A DNA stretch of 5,933 bases. Source: CAYUYM01 sp964449305. GTDB lineage: Bacteria > Bacteroidota > Ignavibacteria > SZUA-365 > CAYQST01. The translations under genes were made by a program, and so were the position numbers. The stretch covers positions 1 to 5,933 of the forward strand of contig CAYUYM010000204.1 of the NCBI GenBank assembly GCA_964449305.1. Reading direction: 5' to 3'. This document shows positions 1-5,340 of the stretch, one piece after another. Within the stretch, counting starts at the first letter, position 1; each line of letters begins with the position of its first letter. Under the pieces are notes generated by a model. That model saw only the letters and a program-made list of their open reading frames with translations, did no database searches and had not been told where the DNA came from.

Positions 1-188
1 GGCTCCAGGGTGTCCTCGGCACGGAGATGGAGGTGGAATCCGTGTTCGATCCCGTGCAGAACGTGAAGGTGTTTGCCGTGCACTCCGGTCATTTCAAGAC
101 GCAGGAGGCGGCCGATCAGGCGCTGGCGGATGCGATGCGCCGGCTGCGTGAGGCGAGGATTTCCGTGAAGGGCAGGGTGGTGCTGTAG
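1..188 (+). CDS. 3' end of a gene; C-terminal possible SPOR-like domain (partial)
   Basis: This open frame enters from the left edge (first full codon at base 3) and stops at TAG 186-188, giving 61 residues with no start in the window. The last 40 or so residues begin with a beta-strand-like stretch reading VKVFAVHSGHF, followed by an alanine-rich helix (TQEAADQALADAMRRL) and a final strand (ISVKGRVVL). A strand ending in G-x-F, then a helix with 'AA/NA' near its start, is the usual outline of a SPOR domain, which binds denuded peptidoglycan glycan strands. The match is by eye only and the usual 'VQxGSF' is only loosely met, so the family call is weak. The peptidase gene starts 6 bases after the stop, so the two are probably co-transcribed. 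That this is a real gene end is much surer than its function. Confidence 0.55.
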   Translation, partial: LQGVLGTEMEVESVFDPVQNVKVFAVHSGHFKTQEAADQALADAMRRLREARISVKGRVVL

Positions 189-194
189 ACGCGC

Positions 195-1274
195 ATGGCG
201 ACGACCACAGTGAGCCGCATACGCCGGTGGGTGCTGGCGCTGGCGGTGATGCTGCCATCGACGGTGGCAGCGCAGGCACTTCCGGGGTTCACGATCGAAC
301 GGATGCTGCCACACACCCCCGTGCGCAACCAGGAGCTGTCATCCACCTGCTGGAGTTTCGGTACGATCTCCTTCGTTGAGAGTGAGCTACTGCGTCTGGG
401 GCGAGGCGGAGTGGATCTCTCGGAGATGGCCATGGCCTGGTGGGCCACCATGCTGAAGGCGGAGCGGCATGTGCGCTTCGAGGGTGCCACGGTCTTCACG
501 CCCGGCGGGCAGCCGCACGATGTGATGCGCATGATCCGGGATCACGGGCTCATCCCGCGCAGTGCTTTTACCGGCCGGCTGCCGGGCGATTCGCTCTTCG
601 ATCACCGCATGCTGGACACGACCCTGCTGCATCACGTGCAGGCCACGGTGGCGGGGGGGCGCGGGGTGTCGCGGGGCTTCCGGGATTCTGTTGCGGCCAT
701 CCTCGCACGCACACTCGGGTCACCTCCGGTGGATTTCCTCCTCGATGGTTGCCGCATCACGCCGCGGGTGTTCGCCGACAGCGTCCTGCGTTTTCAACCG
801 GACGCGTATGTGGAGGTCACCTCCTGCACGCATCATCCGTATCATGAGGCGGTGATCCTGGAGACCCGCTTCAACTGGCTGCATGAACGGTACTTCAATG
901 TGCCGCTGGAGGAGTTCATGGCGATCGCGGACAGCGCCCTGGCGCACGGATACAGCCTGGCCTGGGATGGGGATGTCAGCGAACCGGGCTGGGCGCCGGA
1001 ACAATGCATGGCAACGGTGATGGGGGGGGGCGCGGCGATCGGATCGGTCGAGCGCCAGAAGGCGATCGACAACCTGGGCACGAAGGTGGATCATGTGATG
1101 CACGTGGTGGGGACCGCCCGTGATGCGCGGGGCAGGAAATACTATGTCCTGAAGAACTCGTGGGGAACCATCGGGCCGTGCCATGGGTACATCTTCATGT
1201 CGGAGCGCTATTTCCGCCTGAAGACCGTCGCCTTCATGGTTCATCGGGACTGTGTATCCGGCGCACAACGATGA
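195..1274 (+). CDS. Secreted C1B cysteine peptidase, bleomycin hydrolase/aminopeptidase C-like
   Basis: The 359-residue product is a papain-fold cysteine peptidase of the bleomycin hydrolase branch. The oxyanion Gln46 and nucleophile Cys52 sit in VRNQELSSTCWSFG with the six-residue spacing of the family. His300 lies in KVDHVMHVVGTARD, and Asn321 with Trp323 in YYVLKNSWGT, completing the catalytic set. The segments TSCTHHPYHEA and SLAWDGDVSEPGW resemble those in Bacteroidota members as I remember them. The N-terminus (RRIRRW-like basic start, then VLALAVMLPSTVAAQA) is a signal peptide with cleavage expected near residues 26-28, so the enzyme acts in the periplasm or outside. Classical bleomycin hydrolases are cytosolic and about 450 residues, so this is a short, exported version. 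The ATG at 195 is chosen because the signal peptide begins there, 6 bases after the preceding stop. The gene contains runs of seven G (653-659) and nine G (1022-1030). Substrate unknown; likely peptide degradation. Confidence 0.9.
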   Translation: MATTTVSRIRRWVLALAVMLPSTVAAQALPGFTIERMLPHTPVRNQELSSTCWSFGTISFVESELLRLGRGGVDLSEMAMAWWATMLKAERHVRFEGATVFTPGGQPHDVMRMIRDHGLIPRSAFTGRLPGDSLFDHRMLDTTLLHHVQATVAGGRGVSRGFRDSVAAILARTLGSPPVDFLLDGCRITPRVFADSVLRFQPDAYVEVTSCTHHPYHEAVILETRFNWLHERYFNVPLEEFMAIADSALAHGYSLAWDGDVSEPGWAPEQCMATVMGGGAAIGSVERQKAIDNLGTKVDHVMHVVGTARDARGRKYYVLKNSWGTIGPCHGYIFMSERYFRLKTVAFMVHRDCVSGAQR

Positions 1275-1306
1275 GAGGACCGCGTTGAGTACATCACCAC
1301 ACACCG

Positions 1307-1366
1307 ATGGACATGGCCAGGTTCCCGAACCGATACGAATCCATCATCTGAAACGGCCGTGTCCAT
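1307..1366. repeat. Inverted repeat with nested hairpin in the intergenic region
   Basis: The 12-base arm ATGGACATGGCC (1307-1318) pairs with GGCCGTGTCCAT (1355-1366), with a single G-U wobble and no mismatch. Inside the 36-base spacer lies a small perfect hairpin, GGTT-CCCG-AACC (1320-1331). Together they could fold as a branched RNA structure or extruded cruciform in the region after the peptidase stop. No T-tract follows the right arm directly (the first TTTT is at 1382-1385), so this is not a textbook intrinsic terminator, although it could serve as a transcript-end or stability structure. The pairing is seen in the sequence; the role is unknown. Confidence 0.5.
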
Positions 1367-1376
1367 GCGCCTCCGC

Positions 1377-1408
1377 CTTGGTTTTCATCACGATTAACGC
1401 TACTTTTC
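1377..1408 (+). promoter_or_regulatory. Candidate Bacteroidota-type promoter for the GH57-like gene
   Basis: CTTG (1377-1380) is followed after 20 bases by TACTTTTC (1401-1408). This fits the Bacteroidota housekeeping consensus TTTG-N19/20-TANNTTTG at all but one base in each box. It lies in the most AT-rich part of the intergenic region and about 60 bases before the ATG at 1471, a reasonable leader length. The 196-base space after the peptidase gene also suggests separate transcription here. It rests on consensus matching only; no activity data are available and the organism's lineage is itself inferred. Confidence 0.4.
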
Positions 1409-1470
1409 CGCGTTCCCGGCGTTTCGCCCATCGGACAGGCAACAGTTCCACACCAAACAGCACTGAACCT

Positions 1471-2011
1471 ATGAAACGTACCCTCATTCTCTCGCTTGCG
1501 GCATTGATGTTGATGGTTTCAGGCGCGGCAATCGGTCAGCCCCATGCTGAATCCGACGGAATCCGCTTCACGTATGACAACCCGAACGCATCGACCGTGT
1601 CCCTGGTCGGTGATTTCAACGGGTGGTCCCAACTGGCGCACCCCATGAAGAAGGGCGCCTCGGGTGCATGGACGGCCTCGGCCACCGTGCTTCCCGGAAC
1701 ATACCAGTATGCCTTCCTCATCGATGGTAAGACGCTGGTCCCCGATCCGAACAATGAGCTGTCGTTCTACAACTATGAGACAGGTGGTGTGACGTCACTC
1801 GTCACCCTGTCGCAGCTCAACAAACTCGTGACCGAGGGGTTCCCCGCACGCCGGAACCTGAACGACAAGTACGAGAAGAAGGGTGGAACGGTTTATCTCA
1901 ACTTCGTCTGGCGTCATCATCTGCCGATGTATTATGACCCACAAAAGGATCAGATTCCCGCGCCCTTCGTCCGCATGCATGCGACGCGAGATTACTTCGA
2001 GATGTTCGACG
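1471..2011 (+). CDS. CBM48-GH57-CBM20 exported protein, N-terminal part up to the assembly gap
   Basis: This is the first 180 residues of a protein that continues after the N gap at 2112-4196. Joined by removing 155 bases, the gene is 856 residues long. The start (ATG 1471) opens a clear signal peptide, MKRTLILSLAALMLMVSGAAIG, with cleavage near residue 22-23, so the protein is exported. Residues 29-110 or so form a CBM48/glycogen-binding-type immunoglobulin-like domain: VSLVGDFNGW (Trp52), a later GAWTASATVLPGTYQYAFLIDG and a PDPNN end. The GH57 barrel begins near residue 142 with VYLNFVWRHHLPMYYDPQKD. The family's first motif is normally HQP, but here it is H150-L151-P152. No Shine-Dalgarno sequence precedes the ATG, as is common in Bacteroidota. 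The frame is open upstream to 1252, but that extension overlaps the peptidase gene and would bury the signal peptide. Confidence 0.85.
1957..2011 (+). repeat. Left copy of 55-base exact duplication flanking the gap
   Basis: These 55 bases recur without a change at 2112-2166, on the other side of the N run. They encode PAPFVRMHATRDYFEMFD of the GH57-like domain. A perfect 12-base palindrome, CGCATGCATGCG, sits inside at 1972-1983. The repeat ends exactly where the Ns begin and the second copy starts exactly where they end. That pattern is expected from two contigs sharing an end k-mer that were scaffolded instead of merged. Confidence 0.95.
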
Positions 2012-2111
2012 NNNNNNNNNNNNNNNNNNNNNNNNNNNNNNNNNNNNNNNNNNNNNNNNNNNNNNNNNNNNNNNNNNNNNNNNNNNNNNNNNNNNNNNNN
2101 NNNNNNNNNNN
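2012..2111. other. Assembly gap: 100 Ns, probably spurious
   Basis: Exactly 100 unknown bases, the conventional length for a gap of unknown size. Both flanks carry the same 55 bases, and the two halves of the GH57-like gene join in frame without any extra residues when one copy and the Ns are removed (155 bases; codon phase 1 before the gap, phase 0 after). The gap most likely holds no real sequence. Confidence 0.9.
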
Positions 2112-2166
2112 CCCGCGCCCTTCGTCCGCATGCATGCGACGCGAGATTACTTCGAGATGTTCGACG
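2112..2166 (+). repeat. Right copy of 55-base exact duplication flanking the gap
   Basis: This is the second copy of the block at 1957-2011, identical in all 55 positions. It begins directly after the last N and reads the same residues in the frame of the downstream GH57-like coding region. An ATG inside it (2130) could be mistaken for a gene start; it is the internal Met of VRMHATRDYF. Confidence 0.95.
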
Positions 2167-4196
2167 TGATCCAGCGCTATCCCAACATCCATGCAACGGC
2201 GGTGGTCGCCCCCGATCTGCTCTGGCAGATCCAGGAAGTGTATGTGAAGCGCATGCAGCCCTACGTCACCATCAACAAGGTGAAGCGTGGAGGGAAGAAG
2301 GCGGAAATCGATGCCAACGGCTTCCTCGCACGCATGAAGGGAAGGACCGATCCGTGGATCGATGCGGCCCTGACACCGGCCGAGCGCCTCTCCGACGCTG
2401 ACAAGGCCGTGCTCTACAAGAACGAATGGAACGCCTTCACGATGCCGCGCACGCGCCTGATGCGTTTCCCCGAGCTCGTGAAGCTGTATGAGAAGTGGCA
2501 GGATGCGAAGGGCAACCCGCAGTTCACGGTGGACGAACTCCGCGCCCTGAAGTTCTGGGCCATCTTCGCCCACTTCGACACCGAGTTCTTCGAACGCAAT
2601 GTGACACTGATCCAGACCGGTTCGCGCATCAACCTCTCGCTCGATCTCCGCGACCTCATCTACTACCGCAGCGACGGCCACTACTATCTGAAGCGGGCCA
2701 TCACCGAGGACGACTGCAAGCGCATCGTCGCCTCCGCCTACTTCGTGATGCAGAGCATCCTGCCGACGATTGAAAAGACGCGCTTCATCCGCAAAGCGAG
2801 CGTCGGTCAGGTGGAGCTTGCCGCCACGTCGTTCAGCGATGCCATGCTCCCGCTCCTCATCAACAACGGCATTGCACGTGATGTGGATCCGTCGATCACC
2901 ATGCCCAAGCCCTTTGCCCGCCCGGCTGATGCCGAGGCCCAGATCCTGATGGGGCTCACAGCATACAAGACCTGGTTCCGCGAGGTCCCCACAATCTACT
3001 CGCCTGCCTACGGCGCCATGTCGCCCGAGCTGCTGTCCATCCTGAAGAAGTGCGGGTTCCAGGCCTTCACCTCCAGCCAGAACATCCTCGAGAAGAGCGT
3101 GGGCGGCGAGGTGACGCCGGTTGCCCCCTACAAGATGACGGTGGACAACGCGCCGATGTATGCCGTGTTCTCCAATACGCAGATCAACGACCGCATCAAC
3201 TGGATGTACCGCAACTACTATGCGGAGAACTCCGCCGACGACATGGTCAACCATCTGCTCACGCTTGCGCCGCGCGACCCGAACAAGGACGTGCTCGTGA
3301 CGGTGGTGCTCGACAATGACGAGCACTGGATGACCTACCAGCGCGACACCGATGGCAAGGGCCTCATCAACAGCCTCTACCGCAAGGTGAACAGCATGTT
3401 CGACAAGCGTACCATCATCGCAGTGACGCTCTCCGAATACATGGACGGCAACCGCGAACGTGGCATCCCCGCCCACAAGGCCGAGAACTTCCCCGTGCTC
3501 AACAAGATCTCCGCCGGGACATCGGTGGATGGAAATTTCAACGCATGGATCGGTGACACCTACAGCAACAAGGCCTGGGATGCCCTCGCCACCGCCCGCG
3601 AGAAGATCACCGCGGCGGCCGACACCTCCGTGGCCAATCTCACCACCCTCACCGGCAACCCGCTCAACTTCTTCTACGCCGCCACCAGCGCCGAGTGGCC
3701 GCAGACCTTCGCCCAGCGCACCACCGGCACCTACCCGGTGAAGCCCATGGAGCAGCAGTTCCGCAACCTCCTTGCCCAAGCCCTGGGCATGAAGGCGCAG
3801 GAAGCTGACGGCCTCATGGCGTCGATCCCGATGGAAGCGCGCCGTGTGCAGCAGCCACCGAAGAAGCGCACACGCGTCACCTTCGTCTCCAAGCTCGTGG
3901 ACCGCGAGGCGATCACCTCCGTGTTCATCGTGGGCAACCGCAAGGAACTCGGCAACCTTGAGCCCAACGTTGTCCGCATGTGGGACAATGGCGAGAACGG
4001 CGACGAGGTGTATGGCAACAACATCTGGACTCTGGTGGTGGACCTCGAAGAGGGCGACCTCATCTACAAGTACACGAATTCCGGCGGCGCCGGGACGTGG
4101 GACGGATCCGAGGCCTTCCAAGACCAGTGGCGCCGGATCAGGATCGAGGGTGAGAAGATGCTCATCGAGGACGTGTTCGCCCGATTCAAGAAGTAA
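2112..4196 (+). CDS. GH57-like domain (probably inactive) plus C-terminal CBM20, part after the gap
   Basis: This is the remainder of the exported 856-residue protein begun at 1471; residue numbers are for the joined product. GH57 enzymes cleave or transfer alpha-glucan chains using a Glu nucleophile and an Asp acid/base. Family features present are VRMHATRDYFEMFDVIQRYPN, the MSPELLSILKKCGF stretch and VTVVLDNDEHW (Asp563 in the acid/base region). The segment normally read as W-P-S-E-G-S-V-S here reads S-P-A-Y-G-A-M-S, putting Tyr462 at the nucleophile. The late EGSDWFWWYG-type motif is reduced to TGNPLNFFYA (676-685). Residues from about 746 form a CBM20-like starch-binding domain: TSVFIVGNRKELGNLEPN, RMWDNGENGDEVYGNNIW, LIYKYTNSGGAGTWDG. 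The protein probably binds starch or glycogen on the cell exterior or in the periplasm; catalysis is doubtful. The true start is at 1471, not the internal ATG at 2130. It ends with TAA 4194-4196, followed by a terminator-like hairpin. Confidence 0.88.
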   Translation, partial: PAPFVRMHATRDYFEMFDVIQRYPNIHATAVVAPDLLWQIQEVYVKRMQPYVTINKVKRGGKKAEIDANGFLARMKGRTDPWIDAALTPAERLSDADKAVLYKNEWNAFTMPRTRLMRFPELVKLYEKWQDAKGNPQFTVDELRALKFWAIFAHFDTEFFERNVTLIQTGSRINLSLDLRDLIYYRSDGHYYLKRAITEDDCKRIVASAYFVMQSILPTIEKTRFIRKASVGQVELAATSFSDAMLPLLINNGIARDVDPSITMPKPFARPADAEAQILMGLTAYKTWFREVPTIYSPAYGAMSPELLSILKKCGFQAFTSSQNILEKSVGGEVTPVAPYKMTVDNAPMYAVFSNTQINDRINWMYRNYYAENSADDMVNHLLTLAPRDPNKDVLVTVVLDNDEHWMTYQRDTDGKGLINSLYRKVNSMFDKRTIIAVTLSEYMDGNRERGIPAHKAENFPVLNKISAGTSVDGNFNAWIGDTYSNKAWDALATAREKITAAADTSVANLTTLTGNPLNFFYAATSAEWPQTFAQRTTGTYPVKPMEQQFRNLLAQALGMKAQEADGLMASIPMEARRVQQPPKKRTRVTFVSKLVDREAITSVFIVGNRKELGNLEPNVVRMWDNGENGDEVYGNNIWTLVVDLEEGDLIYKYTNSGGAGTWDGSEAFQDQWRRIRIEGEKMLIEDVFARFKK

Positions 4197-4210
4197 CCCC
4201 GTCATCGTTC

Positions 4211-4244
4211 GCAAACGGGGTGCCGGCTCGGCATCCCGTTTTGC
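4211..4244 (+). terminator. Hairpin terminator after the GH57-like gene
   Basis: The arm CGGGGTGCC (4216-4224) pairs with GGCATCCCG (4230-4238), with one G-U pair and a five-base loop, and is followed directly by TTTT (4239-4242). The pairing continues outwards (GCAAA with TTTTGC, one bulged base), so the structure is bidirectional in shape. It starts 14 bases after the GH57-like stop and lies before the ATG at 4259. That placement suits intrinsic termination between the two transcription units. The T-tract is short, so efficiency is uncertain, and an overlapping six-base pairing (CCCCGT 4197-4202 with ACGGGG 4215-4220) competes with it. Confidence 0.65.
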
Positions 4245-4258
4245 GTTGAAAGGCATCC

Positions 4259-4876
4259 ATGGATTCGACGCTGCCGTTGTACAACCAGACATCCTACTCG
4301 AGGGAGGAGCTGATCGCGGACGTCGCTCCCCATGTGCCTCCAGCGGGGTTGACCATGATCCTTGGCGCATTCGACATGGCCTCCAGCGTGCATGAATACC
4401 AGCTCCGCCCCGATGCGACGCCGTATTTCTGGCACATCTCACGCGTGGCACGCATCCTTGTCCGCGAGCTCGGATACCACAATCCCGACGCCATCTCCGC
4501 CGCACTTCTCCACGATGTGATGGAGGATTCCGACATCATCACCCCCGAGGTGCTGACCTACAACTTCGGGCCCTATGTGTCCTACATCGTGGAAGTTCTC
4601 ACCAAACGGCGGCGCGTCCTGGGCGTGCTTCGTGAACAGGAGGATCAGATGTACATGGAGCGGCTTCTGGAGTCCAGCATCGACTGCAAGATCATCAAGT
4701 TCGCCGAACGCCTCGACAACTTCCGCTGCCTCGAGTACGGTGTCCGACGCAATCCGTTCAAATACATCGAGGAGACTGAGACGGTGTACTTCCCCCTCGC
4801 TGAGCGTCTCAACCACCCGTTGATCCGTCGCCTCATCGAGGCGATCACGGCGGTGAAGGGGAAGCTGACGGCATGA
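4259..4876 (+). CDS. RelA/SpoT-type HD-domain protein, stand-alone (p)ppGpp hydrolase-like
   Basis: The 205-residue product matches the hydrolase (HD) domain of RelA/SpoT enzymes across nearly its whole length, with no synthetase, TGS or ACT domain. Recognisable blocks are TPYFWHISRVA (His59), AALLHDVMED (His85, Asp86, Glu89, Asp90), a FGPYVSYIVEVLTK stretch, KFAERLDNFR (Asn154, Arg156) and EETETVYFPLAERL. In Rel/SpoT the HD domain removes the 3' pyrophosphate from (p)ppGpp with manganese held by two His and two Asp. Here the fourth ligand, normally Asp in 'LADR', is Glu150, and the nucleotide-contact Lys of 'RKxGxPY' is Pro51. It could be a small alarmone hydrolase with altered metal binding, an inactive form, or an HD phosphohydrolase with another substrate. 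An AAAGG sits 5 bases before the ATG. Its stop overlaps the dtd start (ATGA), so translation of the two is probably coupled. Nothing suggests membrane attachment. Confidence 0.85.
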   Translation: MDSTLPLYNQTSYSREELIADVAPHVPPAGLTMILGAFDMASSVHEYQLRPDATPYFWHISRVARILVRELGYHNPDAISAALLHDVMEDSDIITPEVLTYNFGPYVSYIVEVLTKRRRVLGVLREQEDQMYMERLLESSIDCKIIKFAERLDNFRCLEYGVRRNPFKYIEETETVYFPLAERLNHPLIRRLIEAITAVKGKLTA

Positions 4877-5340
4877 TCGCCCTCCTCCAACGCGTCTCCC
4901 GCGCATCGGTCACCGTCGACGGACGCGTGACCGGCTCCATCGGCACGGGGTTGCTCGTGCTGCTTGGCGTGCGTGAAGGGGACACGGAGGCGGAGGCCGA
5001 CTACCTCGCCGGGCGCGTCGTGCGCATGCGGCTGTTTCATGACCACGAGGGGCGGATGAACCTCTCCACAGAGGAGATCGGTGGCTCGCTGCTCGTGGTG
5101 TCGCAGTTCACCCTCCATGCCGACACGCGCAAGGGCAACCGGCCGGGCTGGTCGCACGCTGCGGAGCCGGGGCTCGCCGAGTCGCTCTACGAGCGCTTCG
5201 TGGCCGGGCTGCGGAGCATGCTGGGAGCGGAGCGCGTGGCGACCGGCGTGTTCCGCGCCATGATGCAGGTGGAGCTGGTGAACGACGGGCCGGTGACGGT
5301 GACCGTGAAATCCAGATCCGAATACGGGCGCGAACAGTGA
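4873..5340 (+). CDS. dtd: D-aminoacyl-tRNA deacylase
   Basis: DTD removes D-amino acids (and glycine mischarged on tRNA-Ala) from tRNA in the cytoplasm, protecting translation. The 155-residue product is close to the usual 145-150 and has the family signatures. The start MIALLQRVSRASVTVDG leads to IGTGLLVLLGV. The active-site strand SQFTLHADTRKGNRPGW carries Ser77, Gln78 and Thr80. The carboxy-terminal VNDGPVTV contains the Gly139-Pro140 pair that forms the cross-subunit Gly-cisPro chirality filter in the dimer. The position usually reading FGADM is FRAMM (127-131), a small departure. The start ATG overlaps the HD gene stop by four bases, and its own stop overlaps the next gene's GTG by four, so it is the middle of a coupled unit. 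A relA-dtd pairing is known in Bacillus subtilis, which makes the HD neighbour fitting. Confidence 0.96.
   Translation: MIALLQRVSRASVTVDGRVTGSIGTGLLVLLGVREGDTEAEADYLAGRVVRMRLFHDHEGRMNLSTEEIGGSLLVVSQFTLHADTRKGNRPGWSHAAEPGLAESLYERFVAGLRSMLGAERVATGVFRAMMQVELVNDGPVTVTVKSRSEYGREQ

Noticed and set aside
1252..1470. N-terminal extension of the GH57-like protein from an upstream ATG at 1252
   Set aside because: The extension overlaps the peptidase gene, crosses the promoter candidate and inverted repeat, and would bury the clear signal peptide beginning at 1471.
1972..1983. 12-base palindrome CGCATGCATGCG as a protein-binding site
   Set aside because: It lies inside coding sequence for R-M-H-A, is explained by codon content, and has no partner elsewhere in the window.
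1957..2166. True biological tandem duplication of 55 bp
   Set aside because: Both copies abut a 100-N block exactly, and collapsing them restores the reading frame. An assembly overlap is far simpler, though it cannot be excluded without reads.
2130..4196. Separate gene starting at ATG 2130
   Set aside because: That Met is internal to VRMHATRDYF, a conserved GH57 segment also present before the gap. The apparent start is created by the gap.
1992..4505. Very long open frame on the - strand (about 837 codons) antisense to the GH57-like gene
   Set aside because: It runs through the N gap, has His/Val/Gly/Arg-rich composition typical of antisense frames in high-GC DNA, shows no recognisable domain, and lies opposite a gene with clear domains.
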